Source: Hydrangea macrophylla
Lineage: Eukaryota; Streptophyta; Magnoliopsida; Cornales; Hydrangeaceae
Assembly: GCA_033977485.1 (NCBI GenBank)
Contig: CM066998.1
Span: forward strand, 26,351,501 to 26,415,500
Direction of reading: 5' to 3'
DNA: 64,000 bases
A program made the translations under genes and the position numbers. This document shows, piece by piece, positions 58,427-64,000 of the stretch (position 1 is the first letter of the stretch; each line of letters opens with the position of its first letter). The notes below the pieces were generated by a model. It was not told where the DNA came from and did not search any database. It saw only the letters and a program-made list of their open reading frames with translations.

Positions 58427-59779
58427 CTAATCGACACCAGATGGCGTATCATCAGCTACATCGGAAGGGATGTCGATAGGAGCAGGCGGCAACGATGTAG
58501 TAGCAGGGGTAGCAGTAGATGGATCGGCTGCAGCAGAATCCGGGGCAGCAGCAGATGGTGGATCAGTGGTAGGTGGTGCAGACGGGGCCATCGATGGATG
58601 CGGAGTAGAATGAACAGTCGACTCAACCCCAATCTGGATCAATATGGACTCCAGCAAAGTCTGGAGATGGTCTATCCTGCCCTCGAGTCTAATCCTGGCC
58701 TCTCTCTCCTCCAATAGTAGCTCATGAACTGTCGGGAGAGGCACAGAGGAAGAAGACTCTCCCTGGGCCTGAGTCTGCGACCGCTGTCGCAGCTCAAACT
58801 GCCGAACCGCAGCAACTGGATCATCCGCATCCTCATCCGAATCAAGCTCCTCAACCTCAGTAGGTGTCCCTGAAGCTCCCGCCTCCGTGTCCGTCCCACC
58901 ACGCCTCTTCTTCTTCCCCCTCACTCTCGCTTTCCCTTTCCCCTTTCGCTTCCTCTTCTGGGCATCGGAGCGGCGAGCCGCTGCCTCACTGAATCGGCGG
59001 GGAGAAGGGCGAACATTGTCGCCAGCAAGCACGGGGAACCCGGCATCAGCCATAACCCTATGAATCGCCCAAGCACCCTTCAGGTGCTTCTTGGACGAGA
59101 TATAACGGGTGGGGTGGACCATAAAGTCAATATATAGGCGTGGTATACAAACTGGCTGTCCCGTCCCCACTGCATATAAGACTCGCGCATACCAAGCCGC
59201 GATCTTCTCTCGATAGGAAGTCACTAGGAGGCAGTTGCTGAGGACCAAGTGGATCATATGGTAGCCATCAGTGAGAAAGTGGTCCTCGATCAAAGCATCT
59301 CCATCCCAAGACGGAACGGCGCCTCCAGTGAGCTCACGGATAATAGTGGATGGTGGGGTCACTGGTGCATCAGACCGGTGGGGGCAAACATAATCCGGTA
59401 CCTCTGATACCCCCAATGCGGCTGAAACAGTAGCTGGACTGATAATGAATGAGCGACTCCGGAAGAAGGCATGGTAGGTGAATGGTGCAACCGGGTCGCG
59501 AATCATAGTCGCACAAGCACCGCGAATCCAGGACAGATTGACACTCTTGGCCAATGAAAGGAGATGGAACCAGTGAGACATAGAACGGATCCGCGTCAGG
59601 AACCATGGGCTCTCTGTCCAGACATACTCAATAGGGCGCTCGACCATCACCATCCTCGACTGAAAGTGCCGCTCGTACCACAGCCTATCCTTGTCATTCC
59701 GGAACCCATGTACGGGCACCGGATCTGGTATAATAAGGCTGAGGGGCTTAGACTTATGGTAGCCCGTCACTGGATTCAT
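58427..59779 (-). CDS. Athila-type accessory ORF, 450 residues, plant transposon protein domain
   Basis: The start chosen is the ATG at 59779 (MNPVTGYHKSKPLSLIIP), ten bases after a good 3' splice site (TATTTTTCAG, ending 59790). The open frame runs 80 codons further upstream, but only through palindrome repeats (FDRSN/SIDRT-like) in a probable intron. The N-terminal 240 residues (RSRSFIISPATVSAALGV, YARVLYAVGTGQPVCI, PRLYIDFMV) resemble the 'putative plant transposon protein domain' found in Athila third ORFs. Then come a basic segment (KRKRKGKGKARVRGKKKRR, nuclear-signal-like), an acidic patch (EELDSDEDADD), a coiled coil (LLLEEREARIRLEGRIDHL) and a Pro/Ala/Ser/Thr-rich tail. No signal peptide or membrane segment is seen in this form, so an envelope role is not supported. 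No stop or frameshift. Confidence 0.75.
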   Translation of the reverse strand: MNPVTGYHKSKPLSLIIPDPVPVHGFRNDKDRLWYERHFQSRMVMVERPIEYVWTESPWFLTRIRSMSHWFHLLSLAKSVNLSWIRGACATMIRDPVAPFTYHAFFRSRSFIISPATVSAALGVSEVPDYVCPHRSDAPVTPPSTIIRELTGGAVPSWDGDALIEDHFLTDGYHMIHLVLSNCLLVTSYREKIAAWYARVLYAVGTGQPVCIPRLYIDFMVHPTRYISSKKHLKGAWAIHRVMADAGFPVLAGDNVRPSPRRFSEAAARRSDAQKRKRKGKGKARVRGKKKRRGGTDTEAGASGTPTEVEELDSDEDADDPVAAVRQFELRQRSQTQAQGESSSSVPLPTVHELLLEEREARIRLEGRIDHLQTLLESILIQIGVESTVHSTPHPSMAPSAPPTTDPPSAAAPDSAAADPSTATPATTSLPPAPIDIPSDVADDTPSGVD

Positions 59780-59789
59780 CGCGGCAACC

Positions 59790-60134
59790 CTGAAAAATAG
59801 ACCACACAAGACACAGATAAGGACAGGGAGAAGAAGAAACAAAACTGCCACTGCTGGAGTTCGATCGATTGAACTGGGTTCGATCGATTGAACTGGAGTA
59901 GACTTCGATCGCTTGAACATTGTTCGATCGATCGAACATCTCCCCTTCGATCGCTCGAATTGAGTTCGAGCGATCGAACACAGCGGTGTGCAACGATCGC
60001 AGAAACGAAAAGGAAACAACAGTTACACAAATAATGAGCTAACAAAAGGAGATCCTAAAACCAAGGGGACACCCCCTTGGGATTTTCTAACACGAACATA
60101 GAGGAAAAGAAAGACACAAACAAGTGGGGCCTAC
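59790..60134 (-). other. Probable intron in the 5' UTR of the 450-residue ORF
   Basis: The donor ACCGAG|GTAGGC is at 60135/60134 and the acceptor TTTTTCAG|GG at 59790/59789, giving 345 bp. It contains a palindrome cluster (59858-59985) that would otherwise be translated as an in-frame extension. Inferred from consensus only. Confidence 0.45.
59855..59985 (-). repeat. Palindrome cluster 3 in G (probable intron)
   Basis: Six cores at about 59858, 59878, 59903, 59924, 59946 and 59965. Several have one change (gatcgattgaac, gagcgatcgaac). Confidence 0.9.
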
Positions 60135-60212
60135 CTCGGTGTAGAGCACGCGGTGGAGCTGGAGGGGATGATGATATGACGATGAGGATGATCAGAGGGG
60201 TGATCAGGGCGT

Positions 60213-60220
60213 CTTATTTA
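60213..60220 (-). promoter_or_regulatory. TATA-like box, candidate internal promoter of G
   Basis: The minus strand reads ACTAAATAAGACG. It lies about 80 bp before the candidate 5' splice site and about 110 bp after a palindrome cluster, the same order as in the LTRs of G and F. A weak match by sequence alone. Confidence 0.3.
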
Positions 60221-60325
60221 GTGCAAGGAATCGACAATTTCAGAGTTGCCCTCCCTCTGTGTTCGAGCGATTGAGAGTGAAAGTGAGGGAAATGAAGAGG
60301 TGTACTGAAGACGCCTCGTTTAAAA

Positions 60326-60446
60326 GCTACGTTCGATCGATCGAACTATGGTCGATCGATCGAACACAAATCCCTCAATCGATTGAACAGAAAAGACAAG
60401 CGCTTGAACATCCAGGTTTCGATCGATCGAACTGGGTTCGATCGAT
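60326..60446 (-). repeat. Palindrome cluster 4 in G (upstream of internal TATA-like box)
   Basis: Five cores: perfect copies gttcgatcgatcgaac or close at 60330, 60348, 60418 and 60437, plus a decayed copy near 60375. Confidence 0.9.
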
Positions 60447-60792
60447 CGAACACAAAAATTCCAGAATTCAATTGGGGCATGAACCACATCACCCCCAACT
60501 ATCAGAAACAAATCTGTACATGCAGAGAGACTGAAAAAAAAAAAAGTTGAAGTACAAGCATGTATGACAGAAATTCATCCTCAGAATAGAAAATTGCAAT
60601 TTATATAAAAATAAAACTTTATAAGTGTATCCAAATTGCAACAGTGTTACCCCCAACTGTGTTTAAAACCTTATTTAACTAAAGAAAACTAAACATAAAA
60701 TCAAAACTAAAAACCAATAACATTCTGTCAAGGATTACATTCCAGTTGATAAACAAAAGATGAAATTGAACAAAAACAACTGAAATGCAGCA
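60447..60792 (-). mobile_element. Element G spacer between accessory ORFs
   Basis: Non-coding and AT-rich. It contains two copies of the PPT-like 10-mer AGTTGGGGGT (60500-60491 and 60658-60649). Nothing else is seen. Confidence 0.55.
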
Positions 60793-61715
60793 CTAATCTT
60801 CGAGTATAAAGATTTCCTCTTCCACAATCTCTTCATAACCCGCCGAATCTTCAGAAGTGAAGTCCAAACTCGATGATTCCCTTTCCCAGAACAATCGAAA
60901 AGTAGCAAGGACATCATTAAACAAGTCTGGCGTCTCCACAGAATTGAAAGCCCATGCAAGAGGTGACCCGGATGGAGACAAGGATAAAGGAGTGTGATTT
61001 CGCAACGGACTGTCCTCTCGCGACGGAGTGTGTGGGGGCCTTATATAGGGCCCAAGACCATGAATCAGTTGATGTGGGAGAAATACCGGAATACCATTTA
61101 GGAACATAGTGACAATCCTGGACAAAAAACAACAACTGAAAATAAAATAACAGAACACAAGAAACACGAATTAACACGAAAAGAAAAACAATGAACAGAA
61201 ACAAAAGAAAGAAATGTGACAAGTTCCAACCTCACTATTGGCATAGGTTCCCAAAATGCACTGGCTGGTAATGGGCATTGGAGCCTGAATAGCAGGTAGC
61301 TCAGGTGCACGTAGTGGTATGGGACCAACTCAGGAACAAGGAAATCGTCCACGAAAACAAAGACGGCATTGTGGCGGTCTGGGACGACATCCTGAAGGTC
61401 ATGATCTTCCCATGGCTCCCACATATCATCATTTTCCCATTGGGCCATGAGTGCATCATCCACCATACGTCCCATGTACAGGTCTTCATCCTCCTCCACA
61501 TCATCGTCATCCTGAAATCCCATATTTTCGTATGGATTGATGTCCAGGAGGGCTGGTGGATATGGAATGTACCCTTGAGCAGCATCAATAAGAGAATGAG
61601 CTTCAGGGTCTTGATGAAGCAAGGGGCAGGGTGTGAGCTCACCCTCAGTCCAGGTACCACAACGACATTCTGAATCAGCCCAAGAACCGACAAAATGAAC
61701 ATCATCACCTCGCAT
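60793..61715 (-). CDS. Two-exon acidic accessory ORF of element G (about 269 residues)
   Basis: Exon 1 is 61715-61231 from the ATG (MRGDDVHFVGSWADSECR). The donor GTGAG|GTTGG and acceptor TTTTGTCCAG|GATTG remove 113 bp (61230-61118) and join the frame exactly as PIVR-IVTMFLNG. Exon 2 is 61117-60793. The ATG is eight bases after a good acceptor (CTGTTGCAG, ending 61724). The product is acidic (FQDDDDVEEDEDLYMG, then WENDDMWEPWED) and Trp-rich, with a Pro/Ser-rich middle and an acidic end (EEIVEEEIFILED). No known domain was recognised. Unspliced, exon 1 would instead run into a hydrophobic tail. It starts 160 bp after pol ends, on the same strand. Function unknown. Confidence 0.6.
61118..61230 (-). 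other. Probable 113-bp intron in the acidic ORF of G
   Basis: GT...AG ends with an AT-rich, U-rich body typical of plant introns. Its removal keeps the reading frame and joins two open frames that are otherwise separate. Confidence 0.6.
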
Positions 61716-61874
61716 CTATGCACCTGCAACAGAGTGGTTTAAGGTATAATGGATTAGAACTAGATCACAAACACGAAATAAAGAACGAAAACCAAAAAGA
61801 AACAAAAGAGAGAGAAACTAAAATGCAAGGAACGAAAAGAAATACAACAACAATTGGAACTTCACTTTGGATTT

Positions 61875-64000
61875 TTACTCATGAGAATAGCTGGGCACAT
61901 CCAGCTGGATGTGCTCAACTTCAGTGTGGAAGTTTTCCAAGAACGGTTTCAATCTTTGGCCATTGACCTTGAAACAATCATCGTTCTTTGGGTTGACAAT
62001 CTCAACCGCCCCATGTGGAAAAACAGTTTTTACGATGAACGGGCCTGTCCAACGGGAACGGAGCTTTCTTGGGAAAAGGTGGAGGCGAGAGTCATACAGC
62101 AAGACTTTCTGCCCCGGCTCAAATGATTTACGAAAAATCGTACGATCATGGCGAGCCTTCAACTTTTCCTTATGTAACTTTGCAGAGTCATACGCATCTC
62201 GTCGTATTTTCTCTAGCTCTGCAAGTTGGAGCTTGCGTAGCTGACCTCCCTCTTGAATATCAAAGTTCAATGAGCGCGTTGCCCAGTAAGCTTTATGTTC
62301 AATTTCAACAGGAAGATGGCAAGCTTTCCCGTAAACCAATCTGTACGGGGACATACCAAGATTCGTCTTATAGGCAGTACGGTATGCCCAAAACGCGTCA
62401 GTCAATTTATATGCCCAGTCTTTTCGATTGGAACTAACCGTCTTCTCGAGAATATGCTTGATTTCTCGGTTAGCCAATTCTGCTTGCCCATTTGACTGTG
62501 GATGATAGGCAAGAGCGATTTTATGATGGACCCCGTATTTCTTGAGAAGTGACTCCAAGGGCCTATTGCATAAATGCTTGCCTTGGTCACTTAGTAAAGC
62601 TTTCGGAGTACCAAAACGAGACAGAATATGCTCTCTTAGAAATGACATGACCGTTCTATGGTCATTTCGTCTCGTTGGTATCGCTTCTACCCATTTCGAT
62701 ACATACTCCACAGCAAGGAGTATGTATTCACAGTTATTCGACTTAGGAAATGGGCCCATAAAATCTATGCCCCAACAATCAAATATCTCAATTGTGATGA
62801 TAGGGGTTAAAGACATAGAATTCCTTTTAGAAATGGTTCCAAGCTTTTGACAGCGTTGGCATGTCTTGCAAAAGGAATAAGCATCTTTGAAGACTGTGGG
62901 CCAGTAAAAACCGCTTTGTAAGACTTTTTGTGCGGTCTTTTGTGACGCAAAGTGGCCACCGCATGCCTCAGAATGGCATGACGCTAATATTACGGTTATA
63001 TCCTCATTGGGGACGCAGCGCCTGATGACCTGATCAGCACAGTACTTGAAAAGGTATGGGTCATCAAAGAAGAAGTGACGCGCGAACGAGAGGAACCGTT
63101 TCCTATCTTGGTTCGACCAATGAGTTGGTGTTTCACCCGTGACGAGGTAGTTTACAATATCAGCATACCAAGGCAGACTACTTACTGCCAGTAGCTGTTC
63201 GTCTGGGAACTCGTCCTTAATGGATTGGGATTCAGTATTGTCAACGAAAGTCAACCGGGACAAATGATCCGCAACCACATTCTCTACTCCTTTCTTGTCT
63301 TTGATTGTTAGATCGAACTCTTGGAGTAAGAGTATCCAGCGAATAAGCCGTTGTTTAGCATCTTTCTTTGACAAAAGATACTTGAGGGCCGAATGATCTG
63401 TAAAACAGACGATTGGTGACCCTATCAGGTAAGACCTAAACTTGTCCAGAGCGAATACTACAGCCAGCAGCTCCTTTTCAGTAGTAGTGTAATTCATTTG
63501 AGCGTCATTCAAAGTTCGGCTGGCGTAGTATATCACGTATGGCTTATTGTCCTTTCTCTGGCCTAGGACTGCGCCAATGGCGTAATCACTAGCATCGCAC
63601 ATTAATTCAAAAGGCAAACTCCAGTCGGGTGCCTGTATTATAGGTGCGGAGGTGAGGAGATCTTTTAGATCCTCAAAGGACTTTTGGCAACTCTCCGACC
63701 ACTCGAAAGGTGCATCCTTAACAAGAAGTTGACAAAGGGGTCGAGAGATTGCACTGAAATTCTGGATAAATCGACGATAAAATCCTGCATGCCCCAAGAA
63801 TGAACGGATATCTCTCACTGTACGAGGGACAGGTAGATTTGAGATTATGTCGATTTTAGCCTTATCCACTTGGATGCCTTCATCGGATATTATGTGGCCG
63901 AGGACTATTCCCTTAGTCACCATAAAGTGACACTTTTCCCAATTTAAGACTAGGTGTTTTTCCTCACACCTCATTAGAACTTTCTCGAGATTGCTGAGGC
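61875..64000 (-). CDS. Athila-like pol: RT C-terminus, RNase H, integrase (partial, runs off the window)
   Basis: Over 700 uninterrupted codons, open to the window edge; the methionine at 63974 is internal. The RT tail has [17 protein letters not shown] and [10 protein letters not shown]. RNase H has [25 protein letters not shown] and [11 protein letters not shown]. The integrase zinc region has [10 protein letters not shown] and CKTCQRCQK. The integrase core has [22 protein letters not shown] and [17 protein letters not shown], so all three DDE residues are present. The motif after the second Asp reads QGKHL where relatives usually have GGxHF. The C-terminus has [12 protein letters not shown] and SRWTGPF, the GPY/F-type module. 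It ends SYSHE then TAA. The enzyme copies and integrates the element and looks functional in this part. Confidence 0.92.
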   Translation of the reverse strand, partial: LSNLEKVLMRCEEKHLVLNWEKCHFMVTKGIVLGHIISDEGIQVDKAKIDIISNLPVPRTVRDIRSFLGHAGFYRRFIQNFSAISRPLCQLLVKDAPFEWSESCQKSFEDLKDLLTSAPIIQAPDWSLPFELMCDASDYAIGAVLGQRKDNKPYVIYYASRTLNDAQMNYTTTEKELLAVVFALDKFRSYLIGSPIVCFTDHSALKYLLSKKDAKQRLIRWILLLQEFDLTIKDKKGVENVVADHLSRLTFVDNTESQSIKDEFPDEQLLAVSSLPWYADIVNYLVTGETPTHWSNQDRKRFLSFARHFFFDDPYLFKYCADQVIRRCVPNEDITVILASCHSEACGGHFASQKTAQKVLQSGFYWPTVFKDAYSFCKTCQRCQKLGTISKRNSMSLTPIITIEIFDCWGIDFMGPFPKSNNCEYILLAVEYVSKWVEAIPTRRNDHRTVMSFLREHILSRFGTPKALLSDQGKHLCNRPLESLLKKYGVHHKIALAYHPQSNGQAELANREIKHILEKTVSSNRKDWAYKLTDAFWAYRTAYKTNLGMSPYRLVYGKACHLPVEIEHKAYWATRSLNFDIQEGGQLRKLQLAELEKIRRDAYDSAKLHKEKLKARHDRTIFRKSFEPGQKVLLYDSRLHLFPRKLRSRWTGPFIVKTVFPHGAVEIVNPKNDDCFKVNGQRLKPFLENFHTEVEHIQLDVPSYSHE

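Larger units (their letters stand above)
54719..64000 (-). mobile_element. Element G: Athila-like Ty3/gypsy element, 5' part outside the window
   Basis: On the minus strand: the 3' part of pol (64000-61875), a two-exon acidic ORF, a 450-residue ORF, 3' UTR, PPT (56357-56348) and 3' LTR (56347-54719). Integrase at the end of pol, followed by large extra ORFs before the LTR, matches Athila. The pol frame has no stop, so this is probably the youngest insertion. It sits inside F's leader. Gag, the rest of RT and the 5' LTR are past base 64000. Confidence 0.88.

Noticed and set aside
59780..60019. N-terminal 80-codon extension of the 450-residue ORF with a hydrophobic stretch that could look like a signal or membrane segment
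   Set aside because: Most of it translates palindrome repeats, and a good 3' splice site lies ten bases before the methionine at 59779. The hydrophobic stretch is the translated polypyrimidine-rich intron end, so an envelope-type signal is not supported.

Overview
The window is a dense nest of plant LTR retrotransposons with no recognisable host gene, rRNA or tRNA gene. The element types (Ogre/Tat-like and Athila-like Ty3/gypsy, plus Ty1/copia), the 5-bp target-site duplications (TSDs) and the C-to-T style decay of older copies point to heterochromatic DNA of a flowering plant with a large genome, probably a eudicot. The species cannot be named from the sequence.

Layout, outermost to innermost. 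Element A is an Ogre/Tat-like element on the + strand. Only its 3' UTR (1-1106 and 17573-18055) and 3' LTR (18056-19447 and 46697-48317) are present. Element B (1107-17567, - strand, TSD cctgt) is a related element in A's 3' UTR. It has LTRs of about 4.2 kb, a broken gag and no pol. Element C (19448-46691, + strand, TSD gatag) lies in A's LTR. It is a Tat-lineage element with decayed gag-PR-RT-RNH-second RNH-INT and an antisense Transposase_28-like ORF. Element D (19810-33370, + strand, TSD ctcgc/cttgc) is a gag-only Ogre-like element in C's 5' LTR, just downstream of C's TATA box. Element E (42157-45063, TSD aacgg) is a 2.9-kb solo-LTR-like insertion in C's antisense ORF region. Element F (from 48318, - strand) is a Ty1/copia element in A's LTR. 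Its gag-pol is one frame with four stop codons. Element G (54719 to the window end, - strand) is an Athila-like element inside F's leader, with intact RT-RNH-INT and two extra 3' ORFs. The far ends of A, F and G lie beyond base 64000.

How the parts work together. A, B and D belong to one family. They share LTR ends (TGTAGACA...), a polypurine tract (PPT) reading CCAAAGAGGGGCAAAC and a conserved U3 region with TTGACC arrays, GC hairpins and an ACGT-core motif; B and D also share the primer-binding site (PBS, TGGCGACTCTG-TGGGGA) and gag. No pol is visible in B or D, so they would need enzymes in trans. Each of the three has amplified a different module of its 3' UTR into a tandem array: 53 bp in A, 99 bp in B, about 62 bp in D.

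The most unusual signal is in G and F. Clusters of the perfect palindrome TTCGATCGATCGAA lie just upstream of TATA-like boxes in the LTRs of a copia element (F) and of a gypsy element (G). The same module recurs inside G upstream of a TATA-like box, a possible non-coding exon and an intron that lead to a 450-residue ORF. G also carries a 269-residue acidic ORF that becomes continuous if a 113-bp intron is removed. This suggests that G expresses accessory proteins through its own internal promoter and splice sites.
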